Assembly: GCF_010093535.1 (NCBI RefSeq)
Contig: NW_022985222.1
Coordinates: 128,686 to 192,685 of the forward strand
Reading direction: 5' to 3'
Source of the DNA: Lindgomyces ingoldianus
Lineage: Eukaryota > Ascomycota > Dothideomycetes > Pleosporales > Lindgomycetaceae
DNA: 64,000 bases
Position numbers and translations under genes: made by a program. This document shows positions 45,204 to 58,290 of this stretch, one piece after another. Every line of letters starts with the position of its first letter. The first letter of the stretch is position 1. The notes beneath the pieces are model-generated. The model saw nothing but the letters and a program-made list of their open reading frames with translations, made no database searches and was not told the DNA's origin.

Positions 45204-48200
45204 TTTGATGGATGTGAGAGTATAAGATTTGAACTTAAAAAGTTTGAAGGTTGGGAGGATGAGGCGGAGGGAGTATTAATGAGAGTATTACTAGTTGGTT
45301 CAACGAATGGACGACCGAAGGTCAAGTGTAGACTGAGCTCGAAGTTGTTGGCTGGAGTGAAGAAAAAAAAAGAGACTGTACAGCGAGCAGGCGAGTATCT
45401 TATGTACAGGCGGGAGATTAAGGGCACGGTAGCGCGGACCGGAAACAACTGTCCAGTTGAAAAAGGGCGTACGGTGAGCACAGGGGCAGACGGATTCGAG
45501 CTTCTGCTGGTGGCCATGTCGCTGCATGTGCTAACGCAGGTACCAAGCGATCCTGCATCAGGGTGGCCACTCACAGCGCTTCAACCCCTGGTGCTAAACT
45601 TACACGGGCAGGCCGGTCGCGAATGGCAGCCCGGTGGCTTCGTATCCCTAAAATGAACGGCCGCCTGCACGCCTAGGACGCTTGTTGCTTGCTGCTGAGT
45701 CGAGGCACAATTATTGCTGCTCACGCATCAGGCTGACAACTTCAGCCGGGCGGTTATTGCTTGATTTACAGCGCTTCATCTGGAGCCGCACAGTGGGCAG
45801 GAATAGTTGCTGGCCTTTCGAACTCATTTTACACCTTGTTATTGGACTCGAACGATGGAGGCAAAGCAATAAAGAATCGGCCTGAGGCGAGTCCTTGCTT
45901 GGAAGAGCTGTCCTGCTACTAGCAGTGGAGTGTCCCAATTCGGCACCTAACATCAGGGGCACCACTCTTATCGGCCGGAGGTTGGTCGGCATAACTCCTG
46001 GCCCAAATCAGAGCTGTACACCAACGTTTTTGTCAAGTAAAAACAAGGACACTACCTTAATGATAATGGTCGCGAGGCGATCATTTGCTGCATTCGGTTC
46101 TCTCGCACAGCTGCAGTGCGGTTACCTGACATGTCAGCATGTCGGACAGGTCGTGCGCTCAGCATCTCTGACCTATTTTGACGCTTCTCCAGAATCGCAC
46201 TGCAGCAATTCTCGATGAATGTCATCGCAGCCTTGAAACAAACGTCCGGAGCCTTCCCACTTCGCGGAGATTTACTTATTGTGAGCCTACTTTCTTCCCT
46301 CGAACGCACGCGACACCTTATTTTTGGCCCCGTATCAGGCCGCGTTCAATTTGCTTCACGGCCAAGCTTAGAATCCACCGTCCAGGAAACTGTGAGCGAG
46401 GTCTTGACGCTGTCCAGGAGCTTTGGCCTGTTCGAAAGAAGCACACAGTGTGGCCACTCGTGATTTGTGGAGATTGGTGGAATAGACTAGCCCATTCGGT
46501 TAGCTCTTCTCCCGCACAAGCCTTGCACTGAATTATTCTGCTTTTTGGGGACAGCCTCCCCTTACCCTGCCTCGCCCTGCGTCCAGAACCGTCAAGATTC
46601 ATCTCGCCTCTTGAATCTTTGGACCGTGCCAATCCAGATTTTACGGTCAGTTCATGCTCCCCTGACGCCAGGAACGCGGGGTGGACGGTTGACTTTGTGA
46701 TTCGGCTGCATCCCGTGGGCTTTTTCTGCACACCTTCCCTCTTCTCTCACATCAAGTTTCAGCCACTCACAAGTACAAACCAACCTGCAGCCTCTGAATC
46801 AGCCTGCTTGCGACCTGTGCTTTGGCAACATAATTCTCTCTTCACCGAGTTGCATCGGCTGGTCGCGTGAACTGACAGCAAGTTGACCCACCCCCATTTG
46901 TCCCGAAAGATCTCAAGCTTCCCCTGCCAAGGCTTATTGATCTAAGATTCCGCGCCAACGGTTATTGCGAGCGGGCTGTTAATAGAAAGGTACGAGAAGC
47001 TTGTCAGCCTCGGATCCTACCTTTGACACTTCGGGATTCGCCAGGTTGCCATCATCGGATGCGCAGCTTCCTTGGGATGAAGCTTATATCCTATGTGGGG
47101 CCTCTCAAATGCGTCGTATCAAAGAGAATAGGAGTCAATATCACAAAGTCCACCGCAATCGCAAATTTAGGGCCCATGCTAACGGAAACCCGACGAGAGC
47201 CTTCTATTGTCTCATGGCTGCTGCTCTTTCGACCTTCTATCAAACGTGCTTCGATATCTAGTGGGACTTTCAGGCAGGCTTTCGCTAAGTCCACTGTCAC
47301 TCTATCCATCTTCTTTTGATGGTCCTAATATTGTTCAGCTTACTCTGCAAAATCTTAGATCTTGTTCGGTACTATTCCCGAGATGGAAGGAAAAATTTTC
47401 TCAGTTTACAGATCGCAGTATCAGAACAACATCCTCAGGGCCTCACACCAGCCGTCGAGCGCGACAAACATCTACACAAACATAAGGCATACTCTGAATC
47501 CCAGCTCGATTCCTCCTACGAAACTTCATCCCTATCTCGATCGACATCCCCCGCACAGCCTCTCGAAATTGTCACTTTCAAGATCACCCAGCGGCGTTGG
47601 AACATTGGGATTGGCCTTACCAACTACTCAATTCAAATAGGCCTTCGTAGATTTCCACTATAACCTATACAACCACCTCGAAAGCAAGAGATTTTGCCTC
47701 AAATCCATCTGGGATGGCGCCAAGCCACGTTGTCGGCACTCTGACCAGATCTATTCCGCCCAGATTTGGTCTCCTGGCCTATTGGATCCTTTCGCATCGT
47801 CAGTCAGCAGGCGTTGTGAGTTAAAGCTGAGTGCGAACTGAGCGTCTTGACGGATTGCATTTACGTTCTCCCATTTTGCATGTACATTGCATGCTACATC
47901 CCTTCTCCATGCTGATTTCTTTCCCCTCCTGTCAATAGCTGCCAACACTGACGAACGCAGAATGAAGGGCATCCGTCTGTGCGGCTCTACCGTATCTGTT
48001 TTCCAATGCCCCATCGTCGACTAGAGCCGACTTCCACAGTATTGTAATTATCAGCAGACATCTCTTTGAACCGTTGTGATTAACCAGTCACCAATGCTAA
48101 TTCTGTCTCGTCTCACTGCAGCCTAGCCTACCTCTTTCTACGACCCTTCAATCTGATTATGCAACGCGCGTTGTGTGCATAATCGCTTCATCTCATCCGC

Positions 48201-50990
48201 TGCTTCTTATCTTTAAGGATACGCTTCCTATTCGTAGTGAACCTCCACTCGCAAACGTTTCTCATTACAAAAATTTCCTGAAGCTCCCTAAAGTGGTCCT
48301 CCCGCCACCGCTCTCATCTAGTGAATAGGTCTTTGGAATGCACTTTTCGCACAGTAAAGTCGCTCTGCTCATTATTTCGAAGAAATACTAGCGCAGGTTT
48401 TTCGCCTATCCTTGAGCAATGTCCTTGGTCCAAATACTCTTTCGTCCAAACTTTCAGCGCTCTGTTCCTGAAAATTATGGAACGGACGCAACCTCATTTT
48501 ATGGCCACCACATGTTCCGCAGTTCCAGCTATTTACCATTAAGATTTGGATATCAACAAGTCTTCTCGTATGCATCATATGCGTGATGCATTTCTCCAAT
48601 AGGACCATGGATCTCGCTCCACTGACACCCTTCTCGGTCATTCCATGAGGACACCCTCTTCCACAAGCCGATATAAAGGTAGGTTTGCATTTCTATTGGA
48701 CACCGCAGCAATGTTCAACGGACCCACATCTTGATTCGTTCAATTTTGATTGCCACATTTGCAATCAAGAACGGTCTATCCCGTCAGCAAGCTACGCTTT
48801 TACCTTGAAAACTTCAGTGAAAGTCAACCCAATCATGGAATGAGTGGATTTCCAGCGCACTTCAACTATTATTAGACCAAAACTGCATGTTTGTAGCTCC
48901 CAAGGATAGGTCACATTTGCTCTAGAATTTTGTGGAGCGTCCCACCTCAATGTTCATAGAGCTAGTTTTTGTATTCAACTACGCGTGTTTCTCGTTTTTG
49001 CATAGCGGCACAAAAGTCCAAAGTCCTTTCAACTTTTCCCCCTCCGGGCTTACGTATCTTTCTGAGGCTTTATTCCTCATTTTCCCAAGATTTTGGTCCC
49101 AGGGCATTGCCGTCCGTGCACTAACCTTCCGTTTCTAGATATGATTATGTCCAGGTTGATTCGGAATTTTGGGGACACCTTTGCCACTAACAACAAGACA
49201 ATAAACGGCCGACGGTAAATGACCGACTTATTTCGGATGACACTAGACAATTTACCATCTTCTTTTAGTCCTGGCCAAAGCCACCATGCAGTGCACTAAA
49301 TCTCTTCAATTCATTTTACTGTCCATCACATCGGAAGCAACTCTGACGCCCGCTCAAGCGACGGTGGAAATCCCGATTGCGAAGAATATTACGAATGACC
49401 CTGAACCCTGAGAACCACTCTGGACATCGCTTAGTAAATATATAGCCTGGGTTGCCAAGAATCCTGATATTCCTCTTGTCGCTAACGACTCTACTGCCGC
49501 TGAGCACCTTCCCTAGATGCAATGGAATGCAACACTGTCCATGTCCACGAAAACTGTTTGTTGGTCAGCAGCCTGGAAATTCCCGAAGAGGTAGCTCGTG
49601 GCCTTGAATCCCAAGTTGCGCATTCCTTGACGAGGCGTTTCAATGTTGATTCGCTCGAATCAGCGACACACTATAAGAGTTACTGCGCCGGTGATCAGGG
49701 TGGAGATGAGCACGACATAATCTGGAATTTTAGGTCTCGGCGACTCAGTTACCGTTCCACAGGCTGGGCCGTCAGGAGGACCAGGTTCAACCACCGTGGT
49801 CGCGGCAACATTGCCGCCTTCGTAGACGCGTACTTTACCCATTAGAGACAGTGTCGCAGCCTCACATTCTAGCAGAATTACCCCTGCAGCTTGTTCGGAA
49901 ACTTGTGCTGCGTCAGTTACACATACATTACGATTAATAGTGCAGCTAATGTGAAGGGCCATGGGAGTTTAATTCATCGAAAAACCGGCTCGCTTTCCAA
50001 GGCGAGTACCTGAGTTAGTAGGTGAGCTGTTGCGGCCAAAGCCTAATTCGTGAACATTTTACCAGAAGAGCACTTCGCAATCAGAATGTCACGAAGTCCA
50101 AGTCATGGATCTATGTTGAAAGGTAAATATAGGGGCAGATACGAACTAGAGGCATAACCGAATTTTAAACATCTCCATACTCCTTCTCACTAAGACAATT
50201 GGAAGAAAGGGAACATTGTAATAGGCTTCTGAATTCTTTAGGTAGTCTTTACGTATTTAGTAGACATGCTTCACGCTTGCGTTGACACTATCACGTCGAC
50301 AGGAAACGTCTGCGGCTTTGAGTGCAACCAGGCTATTTTAGTAGTCGGTAGGCATTCAATGGATAGAGACTAATCCAAAATGGCCCAAATGAGATTCGAC
50401 GAATTCCATTCCACTGCAAGTGTTGTATTCCAATCATAGTCGGCAAGAACGAATGGGGAAGGGGTAGTGTTCATCTGGATCCCATTCCCAAGAACGGTCG
50501 AACTTCGCAACGAGTTGGACAACTTGTATCCCGAATTTCGTTATCTTTTTCCATGAAGCAGTCCAAACTCTGACCATAAAGAAGCCACTGAGAATATACA
50601 AAGCAGCAGCAGCAAGGACCGACCCGAATCAGTGGAATAAGTGAGCGGGGCGTAGTACGGGAATGGTGAGGAGTGTGCGTTATATCTTTGACATTTAGAG
50701 GCGATGTCCAGCCCTTGGGCATGGAGCACTGTTTCTACCCCACACAAGGATGGGCGGCAGAGGGACTTGTTGGCACACATTTGGATCCGCGTATTGGCTT
50801 CTTTGTGAGACACGATCCGCATTCCTTGACCTTGGACGTGCTTACACCTAGAGTCCAACAACCCACCTGGGGATTAATTCTCGCACGAGAGCACCTCGCC
50901 GCCTCGACAGAAAACTCTCCTGGAGTGTCTGCACACTTTTCGCACCTTGTCAACCGCAACCACCACTGCTAAACTCTCGAGTCTAATGTC
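45204..50990. other. Long region without intact genes; possible decayed coding fragments
   Basis: 5.8 kb. 45204-45400 is the promoter of the wall-protein gene. Elsewhere only unsupported ORFs. From CCACCATG at 49286 one plus frame reads a leader-like MQCTKSLQFILLSITSEATL and further stretches separated by seven stops down to about 49948; this might be an old secreted-protein pseudogene, but the evidence is weak. Confidence 0.3.
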
Positions 50991-50999
50991 TAATTTTGT

Positions 51000-52805
51000 C
51001 GCAGCCTGTGGCGCGGTTCACGCATGGTATCTCTTATTTGGAGGTCCTCGGCCGTCTATTGTATCTTCTTCCGTCCATTCTCTCGATACCCGGGGTCACT
51101 TCTCGCTGCGGCTTCGAGGCCGGGGTACATTTTGCTGCGATCTATTTAAGCTCTGAAACCTTTGGGCACGTACCGAATAGAACCTAAGGCTTGAGAGGTA
51201 TTGGAACTCCTATCCCAAATCACAACTTCTCTTTAAGATTAAGCGCCAGCCTAAGAAGCTAAGAAAACGTTAAGCCTTCGAGAAGCGATGGATTCCAAGC
51301 AAGACTTATGGTCCGTATTGCTCCTAATGAGCTTCACATCAACCACCCGGATGCCTCTCAGAACATGGCCAAAGTCGGCTGGGGTTTCACGAAAAATGCC
51401 GCCTTTTACGAAGTCCTCTCATTTCCAGGCTTCTCCATCATCGAAACCGCTTCAGAGAGGCATCGAATCCTGCGGCAAGTGCTAAATACAGTATTTTTCC
51501 CACTCGAGTGCAACAACTAGCACCGATGGTTAAGGGCAATCTGCTCAAGCGATTCGAGGATATTGCTACGGAAGGCAAGCCCGTGAACATTTTTACAATC
51601 CTTAAGACATTTACGATGGATGTTGTTTCCGAAATCGTGCTCGATGAGGAATTAGATTGCATCGAGCATCCGACGTTTCAAAGCAGTTCAGTGAGTTACT
51701 CCATGCGACCTTGACATGGGTTGGGCGGCTATCTCCGTCCGGAATTTGACTCGATTTTCCTTTTCTTTGCCAGAACGGCTGTCAGAAGTGCTCTTTCTGA
51801 TTCCTATCATGCCCTTGAAGAAGGCGAACCAATGAAAGACCGCCTTCTTCATTCCAAACCCATTTAAGGTTAATGATTGCTTTGGAAAAGCGTTCTTCAA
51901 ATCAATGCCTACCTCAGAAATACCACTAATCCAACTGCTTCTCGCGCTGATAGTTTGATAACAAAAGATAAATTTAGTCAGTCAGCTATTATCGATATTC
52001 CGGTTGTTCGAACTCCGCCAAAGAGCACAGCGCTTTAAATGCTGGATAACTTCCAGTAGAGGTGATAATGGTATTTTCTACTGGAAACGATACAACGTCA
52101 GACGCCACGATTATCGGAATCCACGAAGTCCTCCGGAACCCTTATATCCACGAGAAACCAGAAGACGAACTCATGACATGTTTTCCAGGTGCCGTATACG
52201 ACTGGTTTGCAGCAAGGTTAAGACGCTACCAGATCTCGTAAGTTGTCGATCTTTGATCAACGATAGAGCCTGTTGATATAAATAGACAGCAGGCTTAGAA
52301 GAGACTCCACGTTATAGAAGCCCTTTTCCAGGACGGTTCTTATGGTTATACTACCGGAGTCTTACTAGCTCTATGGATATAATGCTCCGCCCAGGGTTTG
52401 TTGGCCTCTCTCGCGAACCGTTAATTGTCCCTCTAACGAGGTTGACTGCCACTGAGACAATCACCAGCAACCCCGCATACCCGCTCAATCGTCACCTCGA
52501 TATCTGGATCAAGAGGAACAAATCCCTCCCTGAGCGTTGGTTGGAGCTCGATTCCTCAAATCTTGACTAGTATACGACGAGCTTCTATCGCGGAACCCGA
52601 TAATGCCTAGGTAAAAAGTATTTCTATCACTGTTCTACGATAAGAATGAACTATGAGAACTATTGCTGACCCAAACGCCCAGCCCTACCCTTTGCGAAAT
52701 GTACACCCTCTTTGCGAATTTGTTCCGGCGATTCGAGCTCGAGATCTATGACACAATGGACGAGGATATGATGTTGAGGGAACTGATGCTCACTTCGTAC
52801 GTCCT
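51000..52805 (+). pseudogene. Cytochrome P450 pseudogene
   Basis: Colinear fragments of a fungal microsomal P450 are spread over several frames. They are the proline-rich hinge FRPFSRYPGSLLAAASR (about 51060-51120), VRIAPNELHINHPD (from 51308), VKGNLLKRFEDIATEGKPVN (about 51525-51585), the I helix VFSTGNDTTSDATIIGIHEV (about 52066-52125), LPERWLELD (about 52530-52556), the heme loop SFYRGTR-stop-CLG (52580-52612) and the C-terminal ANLFRRFELEIYDTMDED (about 52710-52763). Frameshifts occur near 51305 and after 51500. Two in-frame stops (TAG 52568-52570, TAA 52601-52603) fall where Gln is expected and fit CA-to-TA changes. The protein cannot be functional. It lies 1.6 kb upstream of the ABC transporter. 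Confidence 0.85.
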
Positions 52806-54409
52806 TTCTACACCCCGTATCAGGGTTTGCTACTAAGTTGTTCAGTCAGTTTTCCTAGAAAGAATTTCCACGCAAAGTTGAAGAAACGGCACAAATAGAG
52901 CTTTCGGGATCGTTAGACAAGAACCCATCGCATACAGACAGGCGTTATGAATTCACAGGAGCCGGCAAGCGGACCAAAGGACGCTCAGCGGCACTTCTCT
53001 TCCTGACTTTAGACCTGACAGTTGTTAAGGTCGCTACGTCTCATATCTGCTGGTTGTTGAGCATAATGTCGTGACGGGGTCGATCGGCTGGTATCAAATT
53101 ATCTGTGCCAGTAGCAACATCTTCTCGACGTGCATGAAGAATATATGCCTTACAGAATAGTGCAGTACAATAAAACTGAGGTTGAATTGTGCTACTTTAA
53201 CAACTGAATAACTATTGCTAATGTTAGACAAGATCATGTCTTCAAACTCTACCAAACTAGCTATAACTTTTACGAAACTGGTCACTTTCAAATGAAAATA
53301 GGATATTTCGCAAAGAAATATAACCTCCACCCACTATTCGATATCTTCACTTTAGTCGCTGCGAGAGGTCCAAGACACCTCAAATGTTCCCCAAGAATTC
53401 CTACGCGTTCCCGTTTCGGTTAGCACTCGAGCTAGCCCCCGATATAGTGATTTAGTCAAGCCTTCCTCTTTTCTGAATAGACCTTGGGAAAAATTGTTGC
53501 TTGTTCGACGACCTTCCTCCGGAAAATTCCCCACCTAATAGTAGAGAGCTGCACAGTCGTTAACGTCTTTCTAACTTTTCTATAAATAGTAACAGGATCG
53601 ACAAGTAGCTTACATCAACGGCGCCCTCACTATTTGCTCTTCTCCGAAGTGGCACCACCGCGAGGCTCTGCGGACGCACGGCTCAAGTCGATACTGAGAG
53701 GATTGGCCTCATAATTCCCGCGAAGAATGTTATTGGGCTTAGTTAATTTCGTCGGGGCTCCCGAGCGGAGTTTGAATGTTTCTTTGGCGAGGATGTGGGT
53801 CACCTGGGTGGCCAGGGTCTTAGGAGCGCTGGAAGGATGTGCGAAGGCCATTATTCCACCAGATGAGGATGCAGAGAGGCGACACTTCGGATCGGACTGT
53901 TGTTTATATGTTGTAAAAGCCACAGGTAACTCCTAGGCTTCATGTGGCTCTCCTATTTCACCAACTACCCTTAGGAGGTAAGCTGTCTCTCTGAAGTCTT
54001 CTCTGACTTACCTCGATGCTCACTCCGTAGTACGACAAGTAAGAAATCTTGCACTTCAAGCTCAGTAGTGGAGGCATATCTGACTGTACCTGAGTAGATT
54101 AAGACTTGGCGAAATAAGCTTCTTCTGACCCCGATAAGGAAGCTTCTAATTTTTTAGCCGGTGAGATTAAGGCGCACGTGCGGGCCTGCCATTCAGCCCC
54201 ATGATGAGTCAACAGTTATCGCGACGGTTGCCATACTTCGAAAATCGGATCCGCCTTCTGCCAATGAATGTTCTCTTTACTCCTTGTTCTATTATTCTCA
54301 AAAAAAATCTTGCGACTACTTTCGTTGAGCGCAGCTCCTGTTCATATTTCTTTCGCTCCACAGATCATTCTACACTATATTAAAAGTTTCGTTCTACATC
54401 GCGGACATA
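52806..54409. other. Intergenic and ABC-transporter upstream region
   Basis: 1.6 kb. A 97-codon minus ORF at 53630-53923 has no recognisable features. 54170-54409 should hold the transporter promoter; a GCGCACGTGCGG E-box-like site is at 54173-54184 and a CT-rich stretch precedes the ATG. Confidence 0.4.
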
Positions 54410-57400
54410 ATGGATACACCATCTCAGGAACCAGAAAAGGAAAACCCGATGCTGGACGGTCGAGGAAAGGATATTTTATACCGACAATTACATGGCTTGG
54501 AGGATAATACGGGAAAGAAAAGGCTCAACCCATTATCTTTCGCTGCGCCATGGGACATTCTCGTTATTGTCATGAGCTCTATCATGGCCGTGGCGGCTGG
54601 AGCGGCGAATCCACTTTTGACTGTTATTTTCGGCCAGCTTGCGAGCACTTTTGCAGGCTTTGTACAGGGCTCGGTATCTGGAGACACCCTACGAGGAAAG
54701 ACGAACCAATTTGCCCTCTACTACGTCTACTTAGCCATAGCCGAGTTCTTCCTCATTTACACTAGCACAGTGGGCTTCTACTACACCGGCGAACGAATCA
54801 CGCAAAGAATACGACAAGCCTATTTGAAAGCTACCATACGTCAAAACATGGCATTTTTCGACACTCGAGGAGCTGGCATCATCACCAACCACATCGCCTC
54901 GGACATGAACCAGATCCAGGAGGCTCTTACAAGTAAGCTGTCAATGGCACTTACAGCTGCCGCAAATTTCGGTGCTGCGTTCGTGATTGCGTTCATAATG
55001 TCCTGGAAGCTTGCATTTGTCCTCTGCAGTGTCTTCGTGGCAATGATTATTATCACATACGCGATCACCCCATTCGCCATAGATTATGGCAAAATATCTT
55101 CGAAATGCTACGGCACTGGATCCTCTCTCGCCCAAGAAGCCATTGGAGCCATTCGAGACGTGACAGTGTGTGGTAGCCAGGCCCAGCTTTGCGACAGGTA
55201 CAACCTCTTTTTGAAGGACGCAGAGAAGTCAGGCATCAAATCCCGCTCCTTAATTGCGATCATGATCGGCTGGGCGAACGCTATGCCTTGTTTCACATAC
55301 GCCCTCGGCTTTTACGTGGGCGCAAGATTTTTAATCAAAGGATACGTAGGTATCTCAGCCCTAACGAGTGCAACCTTAGCTATCGTGAACGGCGCCTTTG
55401 CGGTCGTACGGATCATCCCAACAGCGGAGGCCTTTGTGAATGGAATGGCTAGCGCGAGTTCCGTCTTCGAGACCATCTCCAGGAAATCTCCACAAGACCC
55501 ATATTCAAAGGATGGAATTGTCCCAGACGCAATCATCGGAACCTTTGAGCTAAAGGATGTGGGCCTTGTCTATCCTTCGCGACCAGATGTTCCCGTCCTC
55601 AGAGGTGTGAACATCGACATACCCGCTTTGAAAACAACTGCTCTCGTCGGACTCTCGGGCTGTGGGAAGAGTAGCATCTTTGGACTTCTGGAACGGTTCT
55701 ACGAACCCACATCTGGCACTATCAGATTAGATGGACGTGATGTGCAGGATCTCAATCTACGCTGGCTTCGATGCCAAATGGGCTATGTCGGCCAGGAGCC
55801 GGTCTTGTTCAGCACAACGGTATTCGAGAATATACGCCAAGGTTTGGAGAGCTCAGAGTTAGACGATGACCCTCAGCGAATTCGCGAGCGAGTGATTGCT
55901 GCCGCAAAGTTGGCAAATGCCCACGACTTCATCAGTAGACTGCCCTTAGGGTACGATACCGAGGTTGGAGAGAAAGGGAAGTCCTTGTCCGGTGGACAGC
56001 GGCAACGTGTTGCTATCGCTCGCGCTATTGTGGCCGAACCAAGCGTCCTACTCCTGGACGAGGCAACATCTGCTCTCGACACAACTTCCGAACGAATTGT
56101 ACAGGTTGCTCTCGAGGCTGCAGCTCAGAACCGAACGACGATTGTGATTGCCCACCGACTATCGACTATTAGAAACGCTGACAACATTATTGTAATGTCA
56201 GCTGGCCAAGTCGTTGAGCAGGGAACTCACCAACAGCTCATGGCTCTCCATGGAGCATATTCGAAGCTGGTAGAGATACAACAAGTCGATGGCAGCCACG
56301 ACACTTCAGAAGAGTCAGATTTCGATCTTGGTTCAAGAGAAACGCTCCAGGATATATATCCGGCCGTAAAAAGTAAGAAAGAAACATTACTTGAAGAGTC
56401 TGAAGCCAGCCACAAGAGTATCAACGACAGCGATGAGGAACCGGTGGGACCGAAACCACAGTCGAAACCGACCTTCTGGGCGACTATCAAGATGATTATC
56501 CAACTCAACAAGCCGGAGTGGCTGTTTCTGTTTGGCGGATTACTCTCTGCCATGCTAGCCGGTTTCGGTCTCCCAGTGCAGTCTGTGTTCTTCGCAAAGA
56601 TCCTGGATGCCTTCTCTATTCCGCTAAACGAGAGCAAGAAGCTGCAAGACCATGTTAATATCTGGGCCCTCGCTTTCACACTCATTGGAGTTTACTGTTT
56701 TTTTATCTGGCTTGTTAATGGCATTTTCTTCGCGTACGCTACAGAAAAGCTTTCACGACGAGTTAGGTATCTTTGTCTGAGGCACATCCTCCGCCAAAAT
56801 ATTGGATACTTTGACGACAAACACCACTCTACTGGGAACATGAGCTCAATGCTATCATCGAGTGCTGCAGACTTGGCGGGGCTAGGAGGAGCGGTCATTG
56901 GTAGCATCCTGACTTTCACCTTTACAATTGCAACGGGCATCATCATGTCAGTGGTTATTGGATGGAAGCTAGGTCTTATTTGTACAGCGACTATTCCTTT
57001 CACGGCGGTTCTTGGGTGGGTCCGCCTTCAATTTATTTCGATTTTCGACAGTAAAGTTCGGCTTAGTAGTCAGCGAGCTGCGAACTATGCTAGCGAAGCA
57101 GTCACTGCGATCCGCACTGTGGCTGCATCCGGACTGGAGGATTTTGTGCTCCAAAGCTATCGCACTGTCCAGCTCGAGCAGGCCAAGAAGTCCCTTCCAG
57201 CCATCTTGCGCGCGTCCGCTCTCTACGCAGCATCCCAGGCTGTAGCCTTTTTGGCCGCAGCTCTCGTCTTCTGGTATGGAAGCTTGCTTCTCGCTAGACA
57301 TGAGTACGGCCTCACACAATTCTTTATCTGCTTTGTAGCATTAATCTGGGGGTCGCAAATCGCGGGTGCCTTGTTCAATTTCGCACCGGATATCGGAAAG

Positions 57401-58290
57401 GCAATGAATGCTGCCTCTGACCTCAAATTACTTTTCGAAAAGGAACCTACCATCGACACTTGGAACCACAATGGAGCTTGCACTGAGAAGGAGAGCACCA
57501 AAGGTCACCTTGCACTCCACAATATCGACTTCTACTATCCAACTCGACTGGATCAGCCTGTGCTTCGCAATATCAGCTTAGATATCCCTGCGGGCAAGTT
57601 TGTAGCATTAGTTGGAGCTAGTGGATGCGGCAAGAGTACTATTCTAGGCCTGCTTGAGCGATTTTACGACCCTAGTTCTGGAACGGTGACTTTGGATGGC
57701 CAAGATATCTCAAAACTCAACATAAATGGCTACAGACAGCTTTTCTCTCTCGTCGGTCAAGAACCCACCCTCTACTCAGGCACAATCAGAGAGAACCTAG
57801 CCCTGGGACTGAGCACCACTGTTTCCGAAGATGAAATAGTGCAAGCCTGCAAAGATGCAAATATCTACGACTTCATAACCTCTCTCCCGTAAGGCCAACC
57901 CTCTTCTCACCCTTTCTGACGCATTACTAACTCCACGGTAGACAAGGTCTCGAAACCTCTGTCGGGTCCAGCGGCACTATGCTCAGCGGCGGCCAAAAAC
58001 AGCGTATCTCTATTGCGCGAGCTCTCCTGCGCAACCCACGCATCCTCCTCCTTGACGAAGCAACTTCAGCCCTCGACTCGGAGTCTGAAAAGCTCGTTCA
58101 GGACGCGCTGCAGCGAGCCGCGGAATCACGTACTACGGTTGCGATTGCGCATCGCTTGAGTACGGTGCAAAAAGCAGATATAATATATGTGATTAGCGAG
58201 GGGCAGGTGGTGGAGAGTGGGTCGCATAGGGAGTTACAGGCGTTGGGTGGGCATTACTCGAGCTTGTTGCAGATGCAGGGACTACAGTGA
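54410..58290 (+). CDS. Full-length ABCB (MDR-type) exporter
   Basis: Join 54410-57888, 57942-58290; 1275 residues; one 53-nt intron (GTAAGG...GGTAG) between TSLP and [13 protein letters not shown]. Layout is TMD1-NBD1-TMD2-NBD2. NBD1 has Walker [10 protein letters not shown] (414-422), signature LSGGQRQR (about 525), Walker [13 protein letters not shown], and [13 protein letters not shown]2 has Walker [10 protein letters not shown] (1069-1077), signature LSGGQKQR (1174-1181), [12 protein letters not shown] and VAIAHRLST. Both ATP sites look intact. An acidic linker (about 625-685) joins the halves. The family comprises plasma-membrane or vacuolar pumps for lipophilic compounds and some peptides. 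It sits beside biosynthetic-type genes, so export of or self-protection against the locus product is plausible; substrate unknown. Confidence 0.92.

Noticed and set aside
44868..45656. 262-codon plus-strand ORF
   Set aside because: Antisense to the repetitive wall-protein gene; repetitive codon use keeps the opposite strand open.
53630..53923. Minus-strand ORF of 97 codons between the P450 pseudogene and the ABC transporter
   Set aside because: Looks superficially coding but has no recognisable family, signal or conserved motif, so not listed as a gene.
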